Source: VAZQ01 sp034669045 (GTDB taxonomy: Bacteria > Pseudomonadota > Alphaproteobacteria > Rhizobiales > Xanthobacteraceae). Taken from it: a stretch of 64,000 nt of DNA. The stretch covers positions 1-64,000 of the forward strand of contig JAXDOD010000085.1 of assembly GCA_034669045.1 (NCBI GenBank), read 5' to 3'. Below are positions 6,648 to 14,988 of this stretch, one piece after another. Position numbers and translations under genes: made by a program. The notes below the pieces were generated by a model, which made no database searches, had not been told where the DNA came from, and worked only from the letters and a program-made list of their open reading frames with translations. Within the stretch, counting starts at the first letter, position 1. Each line of letters begins with the position of its first letter.

Positions 6648-8858
6648 ATGAACGCTCCCCGGCTCACACGGCGCGATTTCACCGCCGGCCTCGGCGGCAT
6701 CGTCCTCTCGTTCAGCCTGACGCCGAAGCTCGCACTCGGCCAGGACAAGCCAAAGCTTCCGGGCAGCCTCGACACCAACCGCATGCTCGATGCCTGGATC
6801 CGCATCGCGGCCGACGGCAAGGTCACGGTCTTCACCGGCAAGGTGGAGCTCGGCCAGGGAATCGTGACGGCGCTCGCCCAGATCGCCGCGGAAGAGCTCG
6901 ACGTGCCGCTCGCGCGCATCACGATGGTTTCGGGGGATACCGGACGAACGCCGAACGAAGGCCAGACCGCCGGCAGCCAGTCGGTTGAGAACAGCGGCAC
7001 CGCGTTGCGCATGGCGGGCGCCGAGCTGCGCGCGATGCTGGTCGATCTCGCCGCCAAGAAGCTCGGCGTCGCCGCCGCCACGCTGACCGTCGCCGACGGC
7101 GTCATCAGCGCGCCCGACGGCCGCAAGCTCGGCTACGGCGAACTGGCGGGGGAGGCCAATCTCAAGCGGGAAGCCACCGCGCAGGCCAAGCCTAAGCCGC
7201 CCGCGCAGCACAAGATCGTCGGCAAGCCGATCGCGCGCCTCGATATCCCGGCCAAGATGACCGGCGGCGTAGCCTTCGTGCAGGACGTGCGGCTTCCCGG
7301 CATGCTGCACGGCCGGGTGGTGCGCCCGCCGCGCTATGGCGCCAAACTCGAGAGCTTCGACGAGGCCAAGGTGAAGGCGATGTCCGGCGTCACCGCGGTG
7401 GTGCGCGACGGCAGCTTTCTCGGCGTCGTCGCGGCGCGCGAGGAACAGGCGATCAAGGCGCGCGCCGCGCTCGCCGCGTCCGCGAAGTGGCAGCCCGGTC
7501 CCGATCTGCCCGATCCGGGCAAGATCCATGACCACCTGATGTCGCTGCCGAGCGAGGACAAGGTCATCAGCGAAAAGGATGCGCAGCTTCCGGCCGGCGC
7601 CAAGGTGGTCGAGGCCACCTACCGGCGGCCCTATCACGCGCATGCCGCGATCGCGCCGTCCTGCGCGGTCGCCGAGCTCAAGGACGGCAAGCTCACGGTC
7701 TGGTCGCACAGCCAGGGCGTCTACCCGCTGCGGGCGACGCTGGCGAAAGTCCTCAACGTCGAGCCGCGCAACATCCGCTGCATCCATGCCGAAGGCGCCG
7801 GCTGCTACGGCCATAACGGCGCCGACGACGTGGCGCTCGATGCCGCGCTGCTCGCGCGCGCCACCGGCGGGCGTCCGGTGCGCCTGCAATGGATGCGCGA
7901 CGACGAGTTCAAGTGGGAGCCCTTCGGCCCCGCCATGACCATGAAGGTCAAGGGTGCGGTCGCGGACGGGCGGATCGTCGACTGGAGCTACGACGTCTGG
8001 AGCCAGAGCCACAACATGCGGCCGGGCGATCCCGACGGCATCAACCTGCTGGCGAGCTGGTACATGGCGGACCCGCACAAGCCCGGACCGGCGCGCCAGG
8101 CCGCGCAGCCCAACGGCGCCGGCGACCGCAATGCGATCCCGCTCTACGATCTGCCGCGGCATCGGGTGACGCATCACCTGATCACGGAAAATCCCATCCG
8201 CACCTCGGCGCTGCGCACGCTCGGCGCCTATGCCAACGTGTTCGCGATCGAATCCTTCATGGACGAGCTGGCGGCTGCGGCCGGCGTCGATCCGGTCGCG
8301 TTCCGTCTTGCCCATTCGAAGGATCCGCGGATCAAGGCCGTGATCGAGGCGGTCGCCAAGGCGGCGGACTGGAAGCCCGGCGAGACGGGCGACGGCACGC
8401 GCGGCCGCGGCTTTGCGTTCGCGAGATACAAGACGACGGCGACCTACAATGCGGTCATCGCCGAGGTCGAGGTCGACCGTGCAAGCGGCACCGTCAAAGT
8501 GCCGCGGGTCTGGACCTCGGTCGACGCCGGGCAGATCGTCAATCCGGACGGCCTGACCAACCAGATCGAGGGCGGCATCATCCAGTCGACGAGCTGGACG
8601 CTGCATGAGCAGGTGCGCTTCGACCAGACCGGCATCCTCTCGCGCGATTGGAAGAGCTACCCGATCCTGGCTATGCCGGAGGTGCCGAAGGTCGAGACCG
8701 TCCTGATCGACCGTCCGACCGAGCGCTCGCTTGGTGCCGGCGAGGCCTCCCAGGGGCCGGCGGTGGCGGCGATCGCCAACGCCTTCGCCAATGCCACCGG
8801 CAAGCGTCTGCGCGACCTGCCGTTCACGCCCGAGCGGGTGAAGGCGGTCTTGACGTAG
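6648..8858 (+). CDS. Tat-exported molybdopterin-binding subunit of an aldehyde/isoquinoline-type dehydrogenase
   Basis: A 736-aa protein of the xanthine dehydrogenase family, IorB-like. It starts with a twin-arginine signal (TRRDFTAGLGG) and so is predicted periplasmic, co-exported with its FeS partner. Visible elements are GKVELGQGIVTALAQIAAEELDV near residue 65-90, the substrate and cofactor region around PIRTSALR, and the C-terminal LGAGEASQGPAVAAIANA carrying the catalytic Glu. No FAD subunit and no cytochrome c subunit is adjacent, so the electron acceptor is unclear. Substrate is unknown; aldehydes or N-heterocycles are usual for the family. Confidence 0.88.
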   Translation: MNAPRLTRRDFTAGLGGIVLSFSLTPKLALGQDKPKLPGSLDTNRMLDAWIRIAADGKVTVFTGKVELGQGIVTALAQIAAEELDVPLARITMVSGDTGRTPNEGQTAGSQSVENSGTALRMAGAELRAMLVDLAAKKLGVAAATLTVADGVISAPDGRKLGYGELAGEANLKREATAQAKPKPPAQHKIVGKPIARLDIPAKMTGGVAFVQDVRLPGMLHGRVVRPPRYGAKLESFDEAKVKAMSGVTAVVRDGSFLGVVAAREEQAIKARAALAASAKWQPGPDLPDPGKIHDHLMSLPSEDKVISEKDAQLPAGAKVVEATYRRPYHAHAAIAPSCAVAELKDGKLTVWSHSQGVYPLRATLAKVLNVEPRNIRCIHAEGAGCYGHNGADDVALDAALLARATGGRPVRLQWMRDDEFKWEPFGPAMTMKVKGAVADGRIVDWSYDVWSQSHNMRPGDPDGINLLASWYMADPHKPGPARQAAQPNGAGDRNAIPLYDLPRHRVTHHLITENPIRTSALRTLGAYANVFAIESFMDELAAAAGVDPVAFRLAHSKDPRIKAVIEAVAKAADWKPGETGDGTRGRGFAFARYKTTATYNAVIAEVEVDRASGTVKVPRVWTSVDAGQIVNPDGLTNQIEGGIIQSTSWTLHEQVRFDQTGILSRDWKSYPILAMPEVPKVETVLIDRPTERSLGAGEASQGPAVAAIANAFANATGKRLRDLPFTPERVKAVLT

Positions 8859-8882
8859 CGACGGCCGGCCACCGCGCAAAAC

Positions 8883-8913
8883 GAACCCGCCGCGGTGTTG
8901 CCGCGGCGGGTTC
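8883..8913. terminator. Bidirectional terminator hairpin
   Basis: Perfect 13-bp stem GAACCCGCCGCGG / CCGCGGCGGGTTC with a 5-nt loop, between the converging Mo-subunit gene and the next minus-strand gene. On the minus strand it is followed by a TTTT run; on the plus strand by AATTCTG. Confidence 0.8.
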
Positions 8914-8946
8914 AATTCTGCGCAATCCGATGTGTGCTGGCGCTCG

Positions 8947-9795
8947 CTATTCGATCGCCGGCTGCGTGTCAGGCGCCGAAATGTCGGGCGGCGGGACCGC
9001 AGTCACCGCGCCGTCAGGTCCAGCCGGCGAGATGCTGCCCGTGACCATGAGTTCCTCGAGGTCCTCCGGCGTGTCGCGAAGGGTCGCGAGCTCACTGGCG
9101 TCCGGGGTGGCGATCATTCTTTCGGCCGGAACGACGCTCGTCTGGACAGGGCGGATGTCCTCGTCCTGCACGGAGCCGGTGTGGGCGGCAATGAGTTCTG
9201 CGGACGGATCGGGCACGGGTCCGGTGGTAACGATCACTTCAACGGTGCTCGGCTCGTTCGACTTTGGCTGGTCGCCAGCAGGCTCTTCAGGCTGCCCAAG
9301 CTCGGCCGTTACGGGTTCTTCCGCCCGGTCGAGCGTAGCGGGGGCCGCGATGGTGATTTCGTCCTGGTCAAGCACGGCCCCGGTCGCAGCGGGGTCCGTT
9401 GCGGCCGACGTGTCTGCGGCGGGCGACGGAGCGCTCGTGTGCCCGGTTGCTGCTGCCGCCCGGCCGGTTTGGACTTGTGCGTGCATCAGCAGCAGGGCGT
9501 CGAGCTGAGCCTTGGTGATGCAGGTTTGGCCGCCGGCTTCATCGGAGATGCAAAGCTGTTGCGTCGTCATCTGCGTGGTGACGATGGACCTGGCGAAGGC
9601 GGCGACGGTGGTCTCAACCCGAGCCAGGCGCTCGCCGATCCCCTCCACCGCTTGCATGATCGGCGCGATGATCATGTCCGGCAGACCCGGAGCGGCCAAT
9701 TCGGGGTTTTCGGCGCGCACGGCAAGGGAGCCGCCAAACGAGAACGCGACCGCAAGAAGAGCGGCAGCGACGCCGCCCATGCTCTGAGCCTTCAT
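8947..9795 (-). CDS. Secreted acidic hypothetical protein
   Basis: A 282-aa protein with an N-terminal signal peptide (MKAQSMGG, then an Ala/Leu/Val-rich core, cut near VRAEN). Residues 30-90 look helical (IMQAVEGIGERLARVETTV) and contain two cysteines (CISDE, CITKA). The rest is low-complexity, rich in Ala, Pro, Thr, Asp and Glu, and ends in a run of acidic, proline-rich sequence. No known domain is recognised. It is convergent with the Mo hydroxylase and divergent from the LVIVD cluster, so its link to either is unproven. Confidence 0.65.
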   Translation of the reverse strand: MKAQSMGGVAAALLAVAFSFGGSLAVRAENPELAAPGLPDMIIAPIMQAVEGIGERLARVETTVAAFARSIVTTQMTTQQLCISDEAGGQTCITKAQLDALLLMHAQVQTGRAAAATGHTSAPSPAADTSAATDPAATGAVLDQDEITIAAPATLDRAEEPVTAELGQPEEPAGDQPKSNEPSTVEVIVTTGPVPDPSAELIAAHTGSVQDEDIRPVQTSVVPAERMIATPDASELATLRDTPEDLEELMVTGSISPAGPDGAVTAVPPPDISAPDTQPAIE

Positions 9796-10244
9796 GTTGA
9801 ACTCCACGGCTACGCAACAAGGTTGCACTGCCCGCGGACGAGGCCCGGTAGCGACCGGCGGCGGGCATTGTCGCGGTCGCGAAGTGTCGAGATTTCCCCG
9901 GTGGGCGCCAATCGCAGGCCGCGCCAACAAGCGAATTCGATCACCGGGAAAGCCCCATCCCTCTGAGGTTATGGTGGAGCCTTCCCGGTTAAGGAACTGT
10001 TGCCACGCGGAAATTTTCCCCACGGTCCGGCGAGGAGCGCGCCCGCCGCACGAGCTTTTGGGGCCCTGCCGTTTGCGCGAGGAGCCTGGATCAAGCCGCG
10101 CCGGGCCCCGGCCGATGCGCGGCAATTGAGGTGCGGCGGCAATCCAGCGCGGCTTTACGGCTTCCCCGTAACGTGGAATTCTGGCCCGAAGAGCGCCCCG
10201 AGCGCTCGGGCGTCTCAACCAAGCCCAAAACAGGGGAGGATTTC
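9796..10244. other. Divergent intergenic region, 449 bp
   Basis: No convincing gene in either strand. It must hold the promoters for the secreted acidic protein (leftward) and the first LVIVD gene (rightward). A small inverted repeat, TTACGG-N5-CCGTAA, lies at 10155-10171, about 75 bp before the LVIVD start, and could be an operator. I see no clear sigma-70 hexamer pair. Confidence 0.4.
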
Positions 10245-11711
10245 ATGCAGCCGATGACCTTGGCGGGTCTTGCCCGCGCCGCTGCGCTGGCGGCCATGTG
10301 CTCGGCAGCGTCTGGTGGGGCGCAGGCCCAGGCGCCGGCGCCCAAGGTCGGCGATCCGCCGGAAGCCAAGAACATGCGGCTCGTGGGCTACAACGACCTG
10401 CAGGCGCGCAGCGGCTACCAGCCCACCATCCACAAGCAGGGCGACCGCTACATCGCCTATGTCGGCCATCACGGCGGCACCGAATCCGTTCCGAAACCGG
10501 TCAATCCGATCACCGGGCAGGCCGAGTTCAACGGCACCTCGGTGATCGACGTCACCGACCCGAAGAACCCGAAATACCTCAGGCATATCCCGGCGCAGGA
10601 AGGGCTCGGCGAGCAGGGCGGCGCGCAGATGACGCGGGTCTGCGACGGCCGCACGCTGCCGAAGGGGGATCCGAGCAAGGTCTACCTGCTGCGCTCGTTC
10701 GGCGGCCAGGGCCATGAAATGTGGGACGTGACCAAGCCGGAAGCCCCGGCGCTGATCACGCGCGTCACCTGGGACCTGCGGGACACGCATAAGAGCTGGT
10801 GGGAATGCGACACCGGGATCGCCTATCTGGTCTCCGGCGTGAAGGACTGGCGCACCCGGCGCATGACCGAGGTGGTCGATCTCAGCGACCCGGCCAAGCC
10901 GGTCAAGGTCCGCGACTTCGGCCTGGTCGGGCAGGAGCCAGGCGCGACCGGTACGGTTCCGACCGACCTTCACGGCGGCATCTCGCTCGGTCCGCAGGCC
11001 AATCGCATCTATTTGGGCTACGGCACCAACAAGGGCGGCGTGCTGCAGATCGTCGACCGCGAGAAATTGCTGAAGGGAGCGAAGGAGCCGACGCCCGACA
11101 ACCTGCGCTATCCGGTGGTCGGCCAGCTCGAGATGATGCCGTATAACGGCGCGCACACGGTCGTGCCCATGCTGAAGATGCCGATCGCGAATTTCGCCAA
11201 GGACAAGGACGGATCGACCCGCGACTTCGTCATGATCGTCGACGAGCAGATCCTCAACGAGTGCCTCGAACCGCGGCAGATGGTGTTCTTCGTCGACGTG
11301 ACGATCGAGTCCAAGCCCATGATCGTTTCGAACTTCCAGGTGCCCGAGGCCCTGGGCAGTTTCTGCGAGCGGGGCGGACGCTTCGGCGCCCATTCGCCGA
11401 ACGAGAGCATGGCGCCGGTCTTTTACAAGAAGCTCGTGTTCCTGGCCTATTTCAACGCCGGGGTGCGGGCGGTCGACGTGCGCGATCCGTATTCGCCCAG
11501 GGAGGTCGGCTACTTCATCCCGCCGATCACCGAAGCCACCGAGAAACGCTGCATCAAGGTCGACGGCAAGGACCGCTGCAAGACCGCGATCCAGAGCAAC
11601 AACCTGGAGACCGACGACCGCGGCTACATCTACGTCGTCGATCGCGCCAATACCGGCATGCACATCCTCGAAGTGACCGGCGACGCGCGCGCCGCCGCCG
11701 GCCTGCAATAG
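10245..11711 (+). CDS. LVIVD-repeat secreted protein, copy 1
   Basis: A 488-aa protein with a signal peptide ending near AQAQAPAP. The start at 10245 is set by GGGGAGGA just upstream. The body is built of short blade-like repeats such as GTSVIDVTDPKNPKYL, VVDLSDPAKPVKVRDF and VRAVDVRDPYSPREV, the LVIVD pattern of predicted beta-propellers. Six cysteines of the mature protein (in TRVC, WEC, NEC, SFC, KRC, DRC) and several histidines (GHHG, DTHK, LHG, GAHT, GAHS) recur in the two next genes. Predicted periplasmic. Function unknown; a ligand- or metal-binding propeller is one possibility. Confidence 0.85.
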   Translation: MQPMTLAGLARAAALAAMCSAASGGAQAQAPAPKVGDPPEAKNMRLVGYNDLQARSGYQPTIHKQGDRYIAYVGHHGGTESVPKPVNPITGQAEFNGTSVIDVTDPKNPKYLRHIPAQEGLGEQGGAQMTRVCDGRTLPKGDPSKVYLLRSFGGQGHEMWDVTKPEAPALITRVTWDLRDTHKSWWECDTGIAYLVSGVKDWRTRRMTEVVDLSDPAKPVKVRDFGLVGQEPGATGTVPTDLHGGISLGPQANRIYLGYGTNKGGVLQIVDREKLLKGAKEPTPDNLRYPVVGQLEMMPYNGAHTVVPMLKMPIANFAKDKDGSTRDFVMIVDEQILNECLEPRQMVFFVDVTIESKPMIVSNFQVPEALGSFCERGGRFGAHSPNESMAPVFYKKLVFLAYFNAGVRAVDVRDPYSPREVGYFIPPITEATEKRCIKVDGKDRCKTAIQSNNLETDDRGYIYVVDRANTGMHILEVTGDARAAAGLQ

Positions 11712-11740
11712 GGTCTCGTGAATTCGGAGTCGGGAGAACA

Positions 11741-13225
11741 ATGATGATCGTTGAACGCAACAGCCGCCGCGGCCTGACCGCCGCGGCGCTCGCCGCCGCC
11801 GCCGCGCTGATCGCAATTCCCGCGGCGGCGCAGACGCAGAAGCAGGCGCCGAAGATCGGCGATCCGCCGGAAGCGATGAACATGCGCCTCGTCGGCTTCA
11901 ACGACCTGCAGGGGCGCACCGGCTACCAGCCCACGATCTTCAAGCAGGGCGCGCGCTATATCGCCTATATCGGCCACCACGGCGGCAACAAGGACAACCC
12001 CGCGCCGCTCAACGCGCTCAACGGCCAGCAGGAGCTCAACGGCACGTCGGTGGTCGACGTCACGGATCCCAAGCAGCCGAAATATCTCGCCCATATTCCC
12101 GGCGCGGTCGGCGACGGCGAGGCGGGCGCCGCGCAGATGACGCGCGTGTGCGACGGCAAGACCCTGGGCAAGGGCGACCCCGACAAGGTCTATCTGCTGC
12201 GTGCATTCGGCCGCGAGGGCCACGAGATTTGGGACGTGACCGATCCGGCCCATCCCAAGGTGCTCGCGCGCCTGCTGGGAATGTCGGACACCCACAAGAA
12301 CTATTGGGAATGCGAAGCCGGCGGCATCGCCTATCTGGTCTCGACCCCGCCCGGATGGCGTACCCGGATGACCATGGTCTACGACCTCAGCGATCCGGCC
12401 AAGCCGGTGAAAATCCGCGATTTCGCCTTGGTCGGACAACAGCCCGGCGCGACCGGCGCGGTGCCGGTCGCCATCCACGGCCTGGTCTCCACCGGAGCCA
12501 AGGGCAACCGCATCTACATCGCCTACGGCACCAACAAGGGCGGCGTCATCCAGATCGTCGACCGCGAGAAGCTCCTGAAAGGTCCAAAGGAGCCGACGCC
12601 GGACAATCTCAGCTATCCGCAGGTCGGCCGTCTCGACATGCTGCCGCTCGCGGGCGGACATACCGCGATGCCGCTCGGCAAGTACAAGATCCCCGAGTTC
12701 GCCAAGGACAAGGAAGGCCAGGAACGCGACATGGTCATGATCGTCAGCGAGACCTTCCGGGAGGAATGCGGCGAACCGCGGCAGATGGTGTGGTTCATGG
12801 ACGCCACGGTCGAGTCGAAGCCGATGGTGGTGTCGCACTGGACCGTGCCGGAGGCGAGCGGCAATTTCTGTGCGCGCGGTGGGCGCTTCGGCTCGCACTC
12901 CTCGAATGAGAGCATGGACCCGCTGTTCTATCAAAAGCTGACCTTCATCACCTTCTTCAATGCGGGCGTACGCGCGCTCGACATCCGCAATCCGTACGAG
13001 CCGAAGGAGGTCGGTTATTTCATCCCGCCGATCACCAAGGCGACGGTGGCGCGGTGCGGGATGATCGGCGGGCAGCAGCGCTGCAGCAATGCCGTGATCC
13101 AGAGCAACAACGCCGAGGTCGACGATCGCGGTTATGTCTACATCGTCGACCGCTCGAACACCGGCCTGCACATCGTCGAGCTCACCGGCGAGGCGCGCGC
13201 GATCGTGGGCCTGCCGCCGAATTAG
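11741..13225 (+). CDS. LVIVD-repeat secreted protein, copy 2
   Basis: A 494-aa paralogue of the gene 29 bp upstream, with the same layout: signal peptide (RRGLTAAALAAAAALIAIPAAA), KIGDPPEAMNMRLVGFNDLQ opening, LVIVD repeats (VVDVTDPKQPKYL, MVYDLSDPAKPVKI, VRALDIRNPYEPKEV) and a VDRSNTGLHIVELTG ending. All six cysteines are kept. It differs from the others at DLHG, where it has AIHG. The start at 11741 follows CGGGAGAAC; a second ATG follows directly. Probably co-transcribed with copy 1. Confidence 0.85.
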   Translation: MMIVERNSRRGLTAAALAAAAALIAIPAAAQTQKQAPKIGDPPEAMNMRLVGFNDLQGRTGYQPTIFKQGARYIAYIGHHGGNKDNPAPLNALNGQQELNGTSVVDVTDPKQPKYLAHIPGAVGDGEAGAAQMTRVCDGKTLGKGDPDKVYLLRAFGREGHEIWDVTDPAHPKVLARLLGMSDTHKNYWECEAGGIAYLVSTPPGWRTRMTMVYDLSDPAKPVKIRDFALVGQQPGATGAVPVAIHGLVSTGAKGNRIYIAYGTNKGGVIQIVDREKLLKGPKEPTPDNLSYPQVGRLDMLPLAGGHTAMPLGKYKIPEFAKDKEGQERDMVMIVSETFREECGEPRQMVWFMDATVESKPMVVSHWTVPEASGNFCARGGRFGSHSSNESMDPLFYQKLTFITFFNAGVRALDIRNPYEPKEVGYFIPPITKATVARCGMIGGQQRCSNAVIQSNNAEVDDRGYVYIVDRSNTGLHIVELTGEARAIVGLPPN

Positions 13226-13314
13226 CGGTTGCCTGGTTCAACCCGGGCTCTCCCACCGCTCGTCGCTGTGAAAGCGGCGAGCCATTTTGATCCGCCGGAA
13301 CGGCGCTTGAAACC

Positions 13315-13340
13315 CCGATGCCCGCTTTCGCGGGCATCGG
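13315..13340. terminator. Hairpin between LVIVD copies 2 and 3
   Basis: Perfect 10-bp stem CCGATGCCCG / CGGGCATCGG with a CTTTCG loop in the 196-bp gap. There is no T-tract after it. It may be a REP-like element or a weak attenuator separating copy 3 from the first two. Confidence 0.45.
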
Positions 13341-13421
13341 CGGCGACGTATGATTGCCGTCGATTGATTGCTGCCGAGCAGAAGCGAGCCGCCTTCAGAG
13401 CGGCTACAGGGAGAGGACGCC

Positions 13422-14900
13422 ATGAATCAACGACCCGGCGGTGCGCGCTGCACGACGTTGGCCCTCTTGAGCGGCGCCGGCGTGATTGCGCTTGGACTGA
13501 TGGCGCCGCCGAGCGCCGCGCAGATGCAGAAGGTCGGCGTTCCGCCCGAGGCTTCGAACATGCGCCTCGTCGGCTTCAATGATCTCAATGCGCGCAGCGC
13601 CTATCAGCCGACCATCCAGAAGCAGGGCAACCGCTACATCGCCTATATCGGCCACCATGGTCACACCGCCGACCTTCCCAAGCCGATCAATCCGGCGACC
13701 GGCCAGGTGGAATATAACGGCACGTCCATCATCGACGTCACCGATCCGGCCAACCCGAAATATCTCAAGCACATTCCCGGCTCCGAAGGCGGCACCGAAG
13801 CAGGCGGCGCGCAGATGACGCGCGTGTGCCCGGGCACCAACCTGCCGCGAGCCGACCGCGACAAATTCTATCTGCTGCGGTCGTTTGGCGTCACCGCGCA
13901 CGAAACCTGGGACGTCACCGATCCGGCCAACCCGGCGCTGCTCGCGACCATCGGCGGCAACTACCGTGATACGCACAAGAGCTTCTGGGAGTGTGGCACT
14001 GGCATCGCCTACGTGGTTTCGGGCGTGCCCGGCTGGCGCGTCAAGCGCATGACGGAGATCTACGACCTCGGCGATCCCGCAAAGCCGGTGAAGATCCGCG
14101 ACTTCGGTCTGCCCGGGCAGGAGCCCGGATCGACCGGCGCGGTGCCGACCGACCTGCACGGGCCGATCTCCATGCCGGAACTCAGCCGGGTCTATTTCGG
14201 CTACGGCTCCAGCGCGGGCGGCATGCTGCAGATCGTCGACCGCGAGAAGCTGTTGAAGGGTCCGAAGGAGCCGACGCCGGCGAACCTGCTCTATCCGCAG
14301 ATTTCGCGCATGGACATGTATCCGCTGGTGGGCGCCCATACGGTGTTCCCGATGATGAAGATGCAGATCGAGGAATTCGCCAACGACGGCGTTTCCAAGC
14401 GCGACATGGTCATGATCGTGAACGAGGCGACGCGCAACGAGTGCAAGCCGCAGGCGCGCGAAATGGTGTTCTTCGCCGACATCACGGTGGAGACGCATCC
14501 GATGGTGGTGTCGAACTACAACGTGCGGGAGTCGAGCGGGAATTTCTGTTCGCGCGGCGGCCGCTTCGGCGCGCATTCGTCTAACGAGAGCATGGCGCCG
14601 GTGTTCTACAAGAAGCTCGCCATGATCGCGTTCTTCAATGCGGGGCTGCGCGTGATCGACGTGCGCGATCCTTATTCGCCCAAGGAGATCGCCCATTTCA
14701 TCCCGTCGATCACGGAATCGACCGACAAGCGCTGCGTCCAGGTCGAGGGCACGCAGCGCTGCAAGGTCGCGATCCAGACCAACAACGTCGAGACCGACGA
14801 GCGCGGCTACATCTACATCGTCGACCGTGCCAATACCGGCCTCCACATTCTCGAGCTCACCGGCACGGCGCGTGCGATCGCGGGGCTTCCGCCGTTGTAG
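13422..14900 (+). CDS. LVIVD-repeat secreted protein, copy 3
   Basis: A 492-aa third paralogue. The ATG at 13422 has AGGGAGAGG just upstream. A signal peptide ends near PSAAQMQK; the mature part opens KVGVPPEASNMRLVGFNDLN and carries the same repeats (IIDVTDPANPKYL, IYDLGDPAKPVKI, LRVIDVRDPYSPKEI) and VDRANTGLHILELTG ending. All six cysteines and the GHHGH, DTHKS, DLHG, GAHTV and GAHSSNESM motifs are kept. It is separated from copy 2 by 196 bp including a hairpin, so it may have its own promoter. Confidence 0.85.
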   Translation: MNQRPGGARCTTLALLSGAGVIALGLMAPPSAAQMQKVGVPPEASNMRLVGFNDLNARSAYQPTIQKQGNRYIAYIGHHGHTADLPKPINPATGQVEYNGTSIIDVTDPANPKYLKHIPGSEGGTEAGGAQMTRVCPGTNLPRADRDKFYLLRSFGVTAHETWDVTDPANPALLATIGGNYRDTHKSFWECGTGIAYVVSGVPGWRVKRMTEIYDLGDPAKPVKIRDFGLPGQEPGSTGAVPTDLHGPISMPELSRVYFGYGSSAGGMLQIVDREKLLKGPKEPTPANLLYPQISRMDMYPLVGAHTVFPMMKMQIEEFANDGVSKRDMVMIVNEATRNECKPQAREMVFFADITVETHPMVVSNYNVRESSGNFCSRGGRFGAHSSNESMAPVFYKKLAMIAFFNAGLRVIDVRDPYSPKEIAHFIPSITESTDKRCVQVEGTQRCKVAIQTNNVETDERGYIYIVDRANTGLHILELTGTARAIAGLPPL

Positions 14901-14939
14901 CCGGGCTTCGTCATGCCGGGGCCGAGCGAAGCGAGGGAG

Positions 14940-14960
14940 CTCGCGGACTGCGTCCGCGAG
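14940..14960. terminator. Hairpin between converging genes
   Basis: An 8-bp stem CTCGCGGA / TCCGCGAG with a CTGCG loop lies between the third LVIVD gene and the convergent monooxygenase gene. The surrounding GCCGGGGCCGAGCGAAGCGA is typical of REP-like intergenic sequence. Terminator role inferred from position. Confidence 0.45.
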
Positions 14961-14988
14961 GGGAGTGACGGCGAAATCCTGAGACGGA

